DNA of 64,000 nucleotides, from positions 141,108 through 205,107 of the forward strand of contig NZ_JAAAXJ010000008.1 of the NCBI RefSeq assembly GCF_009910705.1, in the 5' to 3' direction. The notes beneath the pieces are model-generated. The model was given only the letters and a program-made list of their open reading frames with translations. It was not told where the DNA came from and searched no databases. Positions within the stretch are counted from its first letter, which is position 1, and every line of letters begins with the position of its first letter. A program made the translations under genes and the position numbers. Shown here piece after piece: positions 44,198 through 52,889 of the stretch. The stretch is from Microvirga arsenatis. Lineage in GTDB: Bacteria; Pseudomonadota; Alphaproteobacteria; Rhizobiales; Beijerinckiaceae.

Positions 44198-45021
44198 TGG
44201 CCGCCGCCTCCTCCCGCCGCCTGAAGATCGTCCTGCCCTTTGCGGTCTTCGGCGCAGCGCTCGCCGGGTGGGAGGGCGCGGTGCGCCTGCAGGGCATTCC
44301 GCCCTACATCCTGCCGGCGCCGAGCCTCGTCGCCACCACCCTCGTGGCCGACGGGGCGCTTCTGTGGGCCTCCCTCCTGACCACGCTCAGGACAACCCTC
44401 CTCGCCCTGGCGCTCGCGGTGGGCGGCGGCGTGTTCCTGGCCGTCCTGCTGAGCCTGTCGCGAATCGTCGAGTACTCGCTCTACCCCTTCGCCGTGGCGC
44501 TGCAGGTGACCCCGGTGATCGCCATTGCGCCCCTGCTCCTGATCTACATGCCGCAGGACGCCGCCGTTCTCGCCTGCGCCTGGCTCGTCGCCTTCTTCCC
44601 CATCCTGTCGAACACGATGCTGGGGCTGCAATCGGTGGACCGGAACCTGATGGATCTTTTCCGGCTCTATGGCGCTCCCGCCTCCGACTCCCCCCTGACC
44701 CGCATGCGGGCACGGCTGAAGGCGCTCTGGTATCTGCGCCGCCCGGCGGCCCTTCCTGCCTTCCTGGCCGGGCTGCGGATCGCCGGCGGGCTTTCCCTCA
44801 TCGGCGCCGTGGTGGCCGAGATGGCGGCGGGCTCGGCGGGCGCCGGCTCGGGGCTCGCCTATCGCATCATCGAGAGCCAGTACCGTCTCAACATCCCACG
44901 CCTTTTCGCAGCTCTCGTTCTCCTGGCGCTCACCGGCATCGGGCTCTATCTGTTGCTGGCTGCGGTGAGCCACATCCTGCTGCGCCGCTGGCACGAGAGC
45001 GCCCTTGCCGGGCGACCGTGA
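44197..45021 (+). CDS. ABC transporter permease (NitT/TauT family)
   Basis: This 274-residue inner-membrane protein has six predicted helices and belongs to the BPD_transp_1 family. The EAA loop that contacts the ATPase is unusual. After the conserved Gly of LFRLYGA come about 22 residues (including DSPLTRMRARLK) before RPAALP, where the family normally has about 11 residues and LPAALP. The reading frame is intact around it. It completes the receptor-ATPase-permease importer. Confidence 0.88.
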   Translation: MAAASSRRLKIVLPFAVFGAALAGWEGAVRLQGIPPYILPAPSLVATTLVADGALLWASLLTTLRTTLLALALAVGGGVFLAVLLSLSRIVEYSLYPFAVALQVTPVIAIAPLLLIYMPQDAAVLACAWLVAFFPILSNTMLGLQSVDRNLMDLFRLYGAPASDSPLTRMRARLKALWYLRRPAALPAFLAGLRIAGGLSLIGAVVAEMAAGSAGAGSGLAYRIIESQYRLNIPRLFAALVLLALTGIGLYLLLAAVSHILLRRWHESALAGRP

Positions 45022-45055
45022 TCCCTTAGCCTGTTAATACTGTGCCGGCTTGTCA

Positions 45056-45087
45056 TCGTACCGTCATGAGTTCCGCTCATGGTACGA
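45056..45087. promoter_or_regulatory. Interrupted palindrome upstream of marR-type gene
   Basis: TCGTACC and GGTACGA (45056-45062 and 45081-45087) flank ATGAG/CTCAT, giving a 12-bp inverted repeat interrupted by three bases, 29 bases before the MarR start. The position is typical of autoregulation by MarR-type proteins. Confidence 0.55.
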
Positions 45088-45115
45088 AAGGCAACGCTTC
45101 GAACGGCGAGGGACA

Positions 45116-45643
45116 ATGGACACCGATATCAAGCATCCGGGCATCAAGAGCGTCGGATGGGCTCTGGTTCAAGCCTCGCGCCTGCATCGGAGCCGCACGG
45201 GCGACAAGCTCTCCGAGCTCGGCCTCTTCGCCGGGCAGGAGCAGGTGCTTCAAGCTCTCAGCAATTCCGGCCCCATGACGATGGGCGAGCTGGCGGCCAT
45301 CCTGCGGGTGCGTCCGCCGACGGCGTCGAAGACCGTCTCTCGCCTGTCCGCCCTCAAGCTGGTGGAGCGCCACACGGAGCCCGGCGACGCCCGGGTCGTG
45401 CGGGTGAAGCTCACCAAGGAAGGCAAGCGCAGGGCCGCTGCCATCGACGCCCTCTGGGACGAGGTCGAGGCCGAACTGCTCCAGGGCTTCGACAACAAGG
45501 ACCGAAAGCGCCTGCGCAAGCTCCTGCGCCGGGCTGCCAAGAATCTCGCCGGCCTCACGGGAGCCGACCAGACCGGCTTCGACACCGACGACGAGGCCGA
45601 TGGACTGGAGGCCAGCGAGCCGGAACTCGCCGCGACCGTCTGA
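45116..45643 (+). CDS. MarR-family transcriptional regulator
   Basis: This 175-residue winged-helix regulator has the DNA-binding core GPMTMGELAAILRVRPPTASKTVSRLSALKLVERH (recognition helix around RPPTASKTVSRL), with the wing GDARVVRVKLT. An acidic C-terminal tail (DTDDEADGLEASEPE) is an extra. GAGGGAC precedes the ATG. A palindrome stands just upstream. It could control itself and the DMT exporter gene 89 bases downstream. Confidence 0.88.
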   Translation: MDTDIKHPGIKSVGWALVQASRLHRSRTGDKLSELGLFAGQEQVLQALSNSGPMTMGELAAILRVRPPTASKTVSRLSALKLVERHTEPGDARVVRVKLTKEGKRRAAAIDALWDEVEAELLQGFDNKDRKRLRKLLRRAAKNLAGLTGADQTGFDTDDEADGLEASEPELAATV

Positions 45644-45732
45644 CGGCGGCCTCCGACCTCTGCCCCTGGCGCACGGCCCGCGTGCGTCCGGGGTATTCGC
45701 CTCCGGGGGAGGGAACGGCTAGCATCCCCGAC

Positions 45733-46659
45733 ATGGCCGAAACCGTCTCCCCGTCCGTGCCCGCCAGCACGCTCGCCCAGCGCCGCAACCGGCTGACGGG
45801 CATCGCCCTCATGTGCGCGGCGCTGTTCTGCTTCTCCTGCCTCGACGCGACGGCCAAGTGGCTCAACCGCTCGGTCGACCCCATGGTGACCGTGTGGGCG
45901 CGCTACATGTCGGCGGCCCTGCTCACCTTCGCGGTCGTCAACCCGCGAACGCAGCCGGGCGCCCTCAGGACCCGCCGCCTCACCCTTCAGCTCATCCGCT
46001 CCTTCCTGCTCTTCGCCTCGACCCTCTGCAACTTCCTTGCCCTGCAATATCTGCAGCTTGTCGAAACCCAGTCCATCATCTTCGCGACGCCCCTCCTGGT
46101 GGCGCTGCTGGCAGGTCCCATCCTGGGGGAGCGCATCGGCTGGCAGCGCCTCGCCGCCATCGCCGTCGGCTTCGCCGGCATCCTCGTGATCGCGCGCCCC
46201 GGCCTGGGCACCATGCATCCCGCAGCCCTGCTGTCGCTCGCGGGATCCGTGGCCTATGCCTTCTACAACATCGTGACGCGGATGCTCGCCGGGAGCGATT
46301 CGATCGCCACGACCACGCTCTATTCCAGCCTCGCCGGCATCGTCTTCGTGACCCCCGTCCTGCCCTGGATCTGGACCACGCCCTCCTCGCCCCTCGTCTG
46401 GTTCCTGCTGGCGACCACGGGCTTCTACGGCGCCTTCGGGCACTGGCTCCTCGTTCTGGCCCATGCCCGGGCGCCGGCGGCGATCCTGGCACCCTTCATC
46501 TACACGCAGATCGTCTGGATGCTCGTGCTCGGCTACCTTCTGTTCGGGGACTGGCCCGATCCTTGGACCTTCGTCGGGGCTGGCATCGTCATCGCATCGG
46601 GGCTCTACTTGCTCTCCCGCGAACGCATGAAGCCACGCACCCCGGATGGATCCGCATGA
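45733..46659 (+). CDS. DMT superfamily (EamA) transporter
   Basis: This 308-residue membrane protein has ten helices in two EamA repeats (first about 22-155, second about 165-298). The segments FCFSCLDATAKWL and LQYLQLVETQSIIFATPLLVALL are typical of the first repeat. It is probably an exporter of small metabolites; the substrate is unknown. Its stop overlaps the next start (ATGA). Confidence 0.85.
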   Translation: MAETVSPSVPASTLAQRRNRLTGIALMCAALFCFSCLDATAKWLNRSVDPMVTVWARYMSAALLTFAVVNPRTQPGALRTRRLTLQLIRSFLLFASTLCNFLALQYLQLVETQSIIFATPLLVALLAGPILGERIGWQRLAAIAVGFAGILVIARPGLGTMHPAALLSLAGSVAYAFYNIVTRMLAGSDSIATTTLYSSLAGIVFVTPVLPWIWTTPSSPLVWFLLATTGFYGAFGHWLLVLAHARAPAAILAPFIYTQIVWMLVLGYLLFGDWPDPWTFVGAGIVIASGLYLLSRERMKPRTPDGSA

Positions 46660-46961
46660 GCGATGCCCCTCTCCACACCCTGCCCGGCATCGGCCCCGTC
46701 ACGCAGGGATGGCTGCAGGAAGCCGGCATCCGCACCGCGGGCGAGCTGCGGGCCATGGGCTCCGTCGAGGCGTACCGGCGCCTCAAGTTCATGCTGCCGC
46801 AGCGCGTCAGCCTCAATGCGCTCTACGCCCTGGAGGCGGCACTGCGCGGTTGCCATTGGCTCGACCTGCCCCATGATGTGAAGGCCGCGCTCCAGCGCGA
46901 GGCCAAGGCCGTCGACGCGGCCCTGCGCCGGGGCGGGGTCGCGCGCTGCTCCCTCCCCTGA
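46656..46961 (+). CDS. Stand-alone TfoX C-terminal domain protein
   Basis: This 101-residue helix-hairpin-helix-like domain (LPGIGPVTQGWLQEAGIRT, then VEAYRRLKFMLPQRVSLNALYALEAAL) corresponds to the C-terminal half of TfoX/Sxy competence regulators, without the N-terminal half. The role of such single-domain proteins is unknown. It is translationally coupled to the DMT transporter. Confidence 0.8.
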   Translation: MSDAPLHTLPGIGPVTQGWLQEAGIRTAGELRAMGSVEAYRRLKFMLPQRVSLNALYALEAALRGCHWLDLPHDVKAALQREAKAVDAALRRGGVARCSLP

Positions 46962-46986
46962 CCGAAGCTGCACGACAGGAAACCCC

Positions 46987-47967
46987 ATGAGCCCACCCGA
47001 CATCCTGATGACGGCGCCGATGAGGCCGATCGTCATCGAGACCCTGGAAAGAGCCTGCACCCTCCACCGTCTGTGGGAGCAGCCGGACCAGGAGGCCTTC
47101 CTGAGGGATGTGGGGCCGCGCATCCGCGGCATCGCCACGAGCACGCTCTACGGCCGGCTCGAAGCCTCGCTCCTCGACCGCCTGCCCCATGCGGAGATCA
47201 TCGCGAGCTTCGGCGTGGGCTACGACAACGTGGATGCGGCGGAAGCGGCCCGGCGCGGCATCGTGGTCACCAACACGCCGGGCGTTCTCGACGACGAGGT
47301 TGCCGATCTCACCATCGGCCTGCTGCTGGCGACCCTGCGCAAGATCCCGCAGGCCGATCGCTACCTGCGCGAGGGCCAATGGCTCAAGGCGCCCTTCCCG
47401 CTTTCGGCCACCTTGCGCGGACGCAGGATCGGCATCGTCGGCCTGGGCCGGATCGGCAAGGCCATCGCCCGGCGGCTTTCGGGCTTCGACGTGAGCATCG
47501 CCTATCACGGACGCACGCAGCAGGACGACGTGGCCTATCCCTATCATCCCACCGTCGTCGGCCTCGCGGAGGCCTGCGACGTGCTGATCGTCATCACGCC
47601 CGGCGGCGCCGCGACCCGCCACCTCATCAATGCCGACGTCCTGAAGGCGCTGGGCTCCAATGGGGTGCTCATCAACGTCGCGCGGGGCAGCGTGGTGGAC
47701 GAGCAGGCGCTGATCGAGGCGCTGCGCTCGGGCACGATCCTCAGCGCCGGCCTCGACGTCTACGAGGACGAGCCCCGTGTGCCGCAGGAGCTGATCGAGA
47801 TGGAGCACGTGGTGCTGCTGCCCCACATCGCATCGGCCTCCGTCCATACCCGCAATGCCATGGGCAAGCTCGTGGCGGACAACCTGATCGCCTGGTTCGA
47901 GGGCAAGGGGCCGCTGACGCCGGTGCCGGAGACGCCCTGGATGCCCAATGGGATCCGTCAGAGATAG
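46987..47967 (+). CDS. D-2-hydroxyacid dehydrogenase (glyoxylate/hydroxypyruvate reductase type)
   Basis: This 326-residue NAD(P)-dependent reductase of 2-oxoacids has a substrate domain with FGVGYDNVD, a Rossmann motif GLGRIGKAIARRL (about 157-169), catalytic Arg in NVARGSVVDE, Glu in YEDEP and His in LLPHIASAS. Its 3' end overlaps the convergent AraC-type gene by 10 bases. The specific substrate cannot be decided from sequence. Confidence 0.88.
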   Translation: MSPPDILMTAPMRPIVIETLERACTLHRLWEQPDQEAFLRDVGPRIRGIATSTLYGRLEASLLDRLPHAEIIASFGVGYDNVDAAEAARRGIVVTNTPGVLDDEVADLTIGLLLATLRKIPQADRYLREGQWLKAPFPLSATLRGRRIGIVGLGRIGKAIARRLSGFDVSIAYHGRTQQDDVAYPYHPTVVGLAEACDVLIVITPGGAATRHLINADVLKALGSNGVLINVARGSVVDEQALIEALRSGTILSAGLDVYEDEPRVPQELIEMEHVVLLPHIASASVHTRNAMGKLVADNLIAWFEGKGPLTPVPETPWMPNGIRQR

Positions 47968-49028
47968 GACGTCCTGAACAGGGTCTGCTTCGGGGTCTCG
48001 CCGAACATGCGCCCATAATGGGCCGCAAACTCGCCCAGGTGGCTGAAGCCGCAGCTCATCGCGATCTGCGTCACCGTCGAGACGGCCGGATCGGCCCTGA
48101 GAAGAGCCTGCCGGCAGCGCTGCAGCCTGACCGAGCGCAGGAACGCCATCGGCGTCATCTTGCGGAAGTTCTGGAACCCGTTCTGCAGGCTCCTGACGCT
48201 GACACCCGCATGGGCTGCGATGTCGGCCAGGGACAAAGCCTCGGCAAAGTGCGCTTCGATGTAGGCCTCGGCCTTCTTCACATAGAAGGGAGCTGCCGCC
48301 GATTGAGGCTGCAGCAGCAGGGACGAGAAGGTGTGGGGCTGGCTGAGGAGCAGCGTGGAGATCACGAGCTGTTCGAGCTGCTGCCGCACCGCCGGCAGCT
48401 GCCGGGTCAAAGAATGAGGCTGCCTCAACTCTTCCGCTGCATATTGGATGAGGCGCTGGAAGCTCGATCCGGACGGGGTGTCCAGGGATAGCTCCATCTG
48501 GAATGCGACGGGCTGCGCGATCTCGCGGCCCAGAATCCGTGCAAGGTGCTCCGAGATCTTGCGGCGGCTGAACAGCAGGGCGAGGGTTTCGCAGTCCTCG
48601 TCGTAGTCGAGCCAGATTTCCGGACCGAATGCGAGAACCGCGCCACGGCTCCCCGTCAGCGTGCTCTCCTGGCGTTCCACCTTCACCTGACCTGCGCCGG
48701 ATGGAGCGAGCAGGATGGCGAGGCGGTCATCGTCGTCGATGGCCGGAACCTGGACCGCGAGCGAGGCCCCGTAGCCGATGTGAAAGAGGCCGAAATCCCT
48801 CGAGCCGTGAACGTTGAGCTTGCAATCGACCGCTGTATTGCGACCCGAACTGTGAAGTGTATGTGGCGTGACAACTCTGTTGCACATGTCCTCGATCTGG
48901 TCGAGGCTCCGCGTCGTCATCGAAAAATCGACAGTGCCGTTGCTCTGAACACTTGGCTCTGGCGACGTCAATTCGTCCGGCATGTCGATGATACCTCGTT
49001 GCGCGCCAGGAAATATTCTGACTTCCAT
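47958..49028 (-). CDS. AraC-family transcriptional regulator
   Basis: This 356-residue protein has an N-terminal ligand-sensing domain of AraC_binding_2 type (about 50-200) and a C-terminal double HTH (about 255-354; LSLADIAAHAGVSVRSLQNGFQNF and VTQIAMSCGFSHLGEFAAHYGRMFGETP). An ATG 15 codons in (48983), behind a GAGG, is an alternative start. The target may be the neighbouring hydroxyacid dehydrogenase or the sugar-acid genes, but no site is evident. Confidence 0.88.
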   Translation of the reverse strand: MEVRIFPGAQRGIIDMPDELTSPEPSVQSNGTVDFSMTTRSLDQIEDMCNRVVTPHTLHSSGRNTAVDCKLNVHGSRDFGLFHIGYGASLAVQVPAIDDDDRLAILLAPSGAGQVKVERQESTLTGSRGAVLAFGPEIWLDYDEDCETLALLFSRRKISEHLARILGREIAQPVAFQMELSLDTPSGSSFQRLIQYAAEELRQPHSLTRQLPAVRQQLEQLVISTLLLSQPHTFSSLLLQPQSAAAPFYVKKAEAYIEAHFAEALSLADIAAHAGVSVRSLQNGFQNFRKMTPMAFLRSVRLQRCRQALLRADPAVSTVTQIAMSCGFSHLGEFAAHYGRMFGETPKQTLFRTSYL

Positions 49029-49176
49029 AAGATTAGGATGGTAATTTTTCTGCGCAATTCCGACAAGCCATGCGCTTCTCCGATTTCCTCTGCGTAACCA
49101 CCATGCGACCCTTCTCCTGTCCTCACCAGCTGGACACCCGTTTCGGGAATCGGACCAGGCGAAAAGTTTTCAAGCC

Positions 49177-49467
49177 ATGACGGATGAAGCGATGACCACT
49201 GGCCGGATCACCATCACTCACCACAAGGGGCTCTCTCCGAGTTTTGTCATGTTCCGGAAAGCGGGAGAGGAGCAGGCGCCCCGGACTCTTCTGTTCTATC
49301 TGCTGCGGGGGCGCATCTACTTTGCATTGACCCAGTACGATAAGGCGGCGCGGGATTTCCGCACGGTCCTTCGCATGGACTGGCGGCACGAGCAGGCGGC
49401 AGCCTGGCTCGAGAGGGCGGAGCGTGCTTCCCGCCCTTCGGTGGATGGCGGGGACGCTCATAATTAA
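49177..49467 (+). CDS. Small TPR-containing protein, possibly a remnant
   Basis: This 96-residue protein contains one tetratricopeptide-like unit (LLRGRIYFALTQYDKAARDFRTVLRMD, about 43-69) followed by a second helix pair, without signal peptide or other domain. TPR proteins usually carry several units, so this may be the end of a decayed larger gene. It stands alone between divergent and convergent neighbours. Confidence 0.5.
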   Translation: MTDEAMTTGRITITHHKGLSPSFVMFRKAGEEQAPRTLLFYLLRGRIYFALTQYDKAARDFRTVLRMDWRHEQAAAWLERAERASRPSVDGGDAHN

Positions 49468-49480
49468 AGCCGTGGGGGCA

Positions 49481-50224
49481 TCAGAGAGCGAAACCGCCAT
49501 CCACCAGATGAATGTGGCCCGTCGTGTAGCTCGCTTCATCCGAGGCGAGGTACACGGCGAGCGCCGCCACCTCCTCCGGCGTGCCGAGCCGCCCCATGGG
49601 CTGGCGGTCGATGAAGGCCTGGCGCACCGCCTCCGGACTTTGACCCGAGCTTTCCGCCTGCGCAAAAATCCGTTCGTCGAGCGATGGAGACTGAATCGTC
49701 CCGGGGCAGATCGCATTGGCGCGGATGCCGCGCTTGATGAAGTCGGCCGCCACGGCTTTCGTCAGCCCGATCACCGCCGCCTTCGTCGCGCCATAGACAT
49801 AGCGGTTGGGAATGCCGCGCACGGACGAGGCGCCGGAGGCGATGTTGACGATGGAGCCGCCGCCCTTCTCCAGCATGCCCGGCAGCACCGCCTTGATGGT
49901 GCGGTGCATGGACTTCACGTTCAGGTCGAAGGAGAAATCCCAGTCCCGGTCGGAGCAGTCCAGCACCGTGCCGTGATGCACGAAGCCGGCGGCGTTGACG
50001 AGGATGTCGAACGGACCGGCCTCAGCGACGAGCTGCGCAACATCCTCGCTCGAAAGCACGTCGAGCTTTCGCCTCTCGGCACGCTCAAGGCCGTCGAGCT
50101 TCGCCGCATCGAGATCCGTCGCGAAGACGCGTGCGCCCTCGCGGACGAAGGCTTCCGCGATGGCGCGCCCGATTCCCTGCCCCGCCGCCGTGACGAGAGC
50201 CGTCTTTCCCTGAAGCCTGTTCAT
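49481..50224 (-). CDS. SDR oxidoreductase, probable 2-keto-3-deoxy-L-fuconate-type dehydrogenase
   Basis: This 247-residue NAD(P) enzyme has the cofactor motif TAAGQGIG (13-20), NAAG, catalytic Ser in NIASGASS and YGATK as the Tyr-Lys pair. The overall string MNRLQGKTALVTAAGQGIGRA and the CPGTIQSPSLDERI segment resemble dehydrogenases of 2-keto-3-deoxy-L-fuconate in oxidative sugar pathways. The IlvD/Edd sugar-acid dehydratase is encoded 18 bases upstream on the same strand, supporting a joint route: sugar acid dehydrated to a 2-keto-3-deoxy acid, then oxidised. Confidence 0.85.
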   Translation of the reverse strand: MNRLQGKTALVTAAGQGIGRAIAEAFVREGARVFATDLDAAKLDGLERAERRKLDVLSSEDVAQLVAEAGPFDILVNAAGFVHHGTVLDCSDRDWDFSFDLNVKSMHRTIKAVLPGMLEKGGGSIVNIASGASSVRGIPNRYVYGATKAAVIGLTKAVAADFIKRGIRANAICPGTIQSPSLDERIFAQAESSGQSPEAVRQAFIDRQPMGRLGTPEEVAALAVYLASDEASYTTGHIHLVDGGFAL

Positions 50225-50242
50225 GACGGCCCTCGTTGCAGG

Positions 50243-52051
50243 TCAGTGATTGTCGCGCGGCACGCCGAAGGTCTGCGCGACCTTCTGGTACTTCACGGCG
50301 GGCTTCAGGGTCATGCCTTCGGAGAGCTGGTCGACCATGGAGCGCTGGATCTCCTGCCAGGGGGTCTGACTCGCCGGGTAGGGATAGCCGCCGCGGGCTT
50401 CGAGATCGGCACGGCGCTTCTCCAGCTCCTCAGGGGGAAGGAGAATGTCGGCCGTGCGCTTGTTGAGGTCGATGCGGATGCGGTCGCCCGTCTGCAACAG
50501 CGCCAGCCCGCCGCCGATGGCGGCCTCCGGCGAGGCGTTGAGGATCGACGGGGTGCCCGACGTGCCGGACTGGCGCCCGTCGCCGATGCAGGGCAGCGAG
50601 AGAACGCCCCGCCGGATGAGCGCGCCGGGCGGCTGCATGTTCACCACCTCCGCCGCGCCCGGATAGCCCACGGGGCCTGCGCCGCGCATGATGAGGATCG
50701 TGTGCTCGTCGATGTCGAGCGACGGATCGTCGATGCGATGGTGATAATCCTCGGGCCCGTCGAACACCACGACGCGGCCTTCGAAGGCGTTTGGGTCCTC
50801 CGGGTTGTTGAGGTAGCGCTCCTGGAATTCGGGGCTGATCACGCTCGTCTTCATGATCGCTGAGTCGAACAGGGTGCCCTTGAGGTTCAGGAAGCCTGCC
50901 TTCTCCTTCAGCGGATTGTCGTAGGAGCGGATCACATCCCGGTCCCAGGTATGCTTGCCGCGGCAGTTCTCGCCGATGGTGGTGCCGGTGCAGGTGAGCG
51001 CATCCTCGTGGATCTTGCCTGCCCCGATCAGCTCCGCGAGCACAGCCGGCAGGCCGCCGGCGCGGAAATACTCCTCGCCCAGATATTCGCCCGCCGGCTG
51101 CACGTTCACGAGCAGCGGGATCTCGAAGCCGATGCGCTCCCAGTCGTCGTTGTCGAGGGGCACGCCGATATGCTTGGCGATCGCGTTGATGTGGATCGGC
51201 GCGTTCGTGGAGCCGCCGATCGCCGCGTTGGCGACGATCGCGTTCTCGAACGCCTCGCGGGTCATGATGTCGGAGGGCTTCAGGTCCTCCCACACCATCT
51301 CGACGATGCGCCGGCCCGTCTCGTAGGCCATCTGTCCACGCTCGCGATAGGGCGCGGGAATGGCCGCCGAGCCCGGCAGGGACATGCCGAGCGCCTCGGC
51401 GAGAGCGTTCATGGTCGAGGCCGTGCCCATGGTGTTGCAATGGCCGACGGAGGGCGCGCTCGATCCGACGATGTCCATGAACTGCTGGTAGTCGATGTCG
51501 CCGGCCGCATGGCGCTCGCGCGCCTTCCACACGATGGTGCCGGAGCCCGTGCGCTCGCCGTGATGCCAGCCGTTGAGCATGGGCCCGACATTGAGCGAGA
51601 TCGCCGGAATGTTCACGGTCGCAGCGGCCATGAGGCAGGCAGGCATGGTCTTGTCGCAGCCGGTCAGCAGCACGACGCCGTCGAGGGGATAGCCGTAGAG
51701 CACCTCGACGAGGGAGAGATAGGCGAGGTTGCGGTCGAGGCAGGCGGTCGGGCGTTTGCCGGTCTCCTGAATCGGATGGCATGGGAACTCGAAGGCCACG
51801 CCGCCGGCGGCCGTGATGCCCTCGCGCACGCGCTTGGCCAGTTCGAGGTGATGCCGGTTGCACGGCGACAGATCGGACCCGGTCTGCGCGATGCCGATGA
51901 TCGGCTTCTTGCCCTGCAGTTCCTTGCCCGTGAGGCCGAAGTTCAGGTAGCGCTCGAGATAGAGCGCCGTCATGCCCGGGTTGTCAGGGTTGTCGAACCA
52001 AAGCCGCGAGCGAAGCTGATCGGGTGTGCGACGGTGAGGCCTCTCAGCCAT
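50243..52051 (-). CDS. IlvD/Edd family sugar-acid dehydratase (L-arabonate/D-xylonate type)
   Basis: This 602-residue iron-sulfur dehydratase belongs to the IlvD/Edd family. Cluster cysteines lie in [10 protein letters not shown] and [10 protein letters not shown], and [18 protein letters not shown] is the C-terminal family signature. Length and the N-terminal string [22 protein letters not shown] match pentonate dehydratases rather than dihydroxyacid dehydratase of branched-chain synthesis. It precedes the SDR gene in an operon. A LacI-like palindrome lies 22 bases upstream of the ATG, and AAAGGA serves as ribosome binding site. Confidence 0.88.
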   Translation of the reverse strand: MAERPHRRTPDQLRSRLWFDNPDNPGMTALYLERYLNFGLTGKELQGKKPIIGIAQTGSDLSPCNRHHLELAKRVREGITAAGGVAFEFPCHPIQETGKRPTACLDRNLAYLSLVEVLYGYPLDGVVLLTGCDKTMPACLMAAATVNIPAISLNVGPMLNGWHHGERTGSGTIVWKARERHAAGDIDYQQFMDIVGSSAPSVGHCNTMGTASTMNALAEALGMSLPGSAAIPAPYRERGQMAYETGRRIVEMVWEDLKPSDIMTREAFENAIVANAAIGGSTNAPIHINAIAKHIGVPLDNDDWERIGFEIPLLVNVQPAGEYLGEEYFRAGGLPAVLAELIGAGKIHEDALTCTGTTIGENCRGKHTWDRDVIRSYDNPLKEKAGFLNLKGTLFDSAIMKTSVISPEFQERYLNNPEDPNAFEGRVVVFDGPEDYHHRIDDPSLDIDEHTILIMRGAGPVGYPGAAEVVNMQPPGALIRRGVLSLPCIGDGRQSGTSGTPSILNASPEAAIGGGLALLQTGDRIRIDLNKRTADILLPPEELEKRRADLEARGGYPYPASQTPWQEIQRSMVDQLSEGMTLKPAVKYQKVAQTFGVPRDNH

Positions 52052-52072
52052 TCTTCATTCCTTTCGGGCTTT

Positions 52073-52086
52073 TGTAATCGATTTCG
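52073..52086. promoter_or_regulatory. LacI-type operator candidate for the sugar-acid operon
   Basis: TGTAATCGATTTCG contains the perfect 8-bp palindrome AATCGATT with a CG centre, the pattern of LacI-family operators. It lies 22 bases upstream of the dehydratase start, near the expected transcription start, suiting repression. No LacI gene is in the window. Confidence 0.5.
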
Positions 52087-52279
52087 TGAGCATTTGATCC
52101 GGGACCGCGGGCAAGATCAACCTTTCATGCGGACCGCACCGAGGCTTTTTTGCAGGCGGGGAATCCTCGCCGGCCCTGTCCCGCCTGCATTTCCAAGCGG
52201 CGAGGATGCTGCTATGTTACCCAGTAACAACGCCTTCCCTGGCCTTGCCCTGTCATCCCATAACTCCAGCCGGCCCGCC

Positions 52280-52876
52280 ATGTTTCGATGCGCCCTCCTC
52301 CTGACCGTCACGGCCGCTCTTTCCTCCCCCGCCTGGGCGGACGACTGCCCCAACGCGCAAACCGCGAAGCTCGGGTTTGTTCTGGAGCGTCAGGGCACCA
52401 GCGCGGAGGTGCGTCCCGCTCCGGGCCACTTCGTGCATGTGGTGAATTCCTACCCAGGCGGGAAGAAACAGAACGTGATCTACTACCGGGGCTTCTTCCC
52501 GATCAGCCGCTTCGACGACACGGCCCGCAGCATCAACGTGCCCGTCTCCGATCTGCGCGCCGTCTTCCCCCTCGAACCGAAGGCGAAGCGCGCCCTCACC
52601 TATGCCCCGGCGCAGCCGGACAAGGTGGGCGCCCTGATCTCCCTCGAGCTGACGGTGACGGGCGAGGAGCAGCTCCAGCTCGGATCCTGCTCCTACAACG
52701 TCCTGGTCGTGCGCAACCGGTCCCTCAACGCGGAGGGCAAGGTCATTGGCGAGCACACGGATCTCTATTCGCCCGAGCTCGGCTTCGTTCTCGCCAAGCG
52801 TTACGAGGAGAGGGGCACCCAGACCACTGTGCGGTACCAGAGCATCAAGCCCCTGGGCCGGGTTGCGCCCCTCTGA
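52280..52876 (+). CDS. Secreted protein of unknown function
   Basis: This 198-residue protein has a signal peptide (about 1-21, ending AWADD). The mature part is beta-rich with two cysteines (DDCPNAQ near the start and GSCSYNV near 138) that may form a disulfide. I recognise no named family. It is divergent from the sugar-acid operon and convergent with the TerB-like gene. In-frame upstream ATGs exist, but the signal peptide supports 52280. Confidence 0.65.
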   Translation: MFRCALLLTVTAALSSPAWADDCPNAQTAKLGFVLERQGTSAEVRPAPGHFVHVVNSYPGGKKQNVIYYRGFFPISRFDDTARSINVPVSDLRAVFPLEPKAKRALTYAPAQPDKVGALISLELTVTGEEQLQLGSCSYNVLVVRNRSLNAEGKVIGEHTDLYSPELGFVLAKRYEERGTQTTVRYQSIKPLGRVAPL

Positions 52877-52889
52877 TCGGAGGCGTCTC

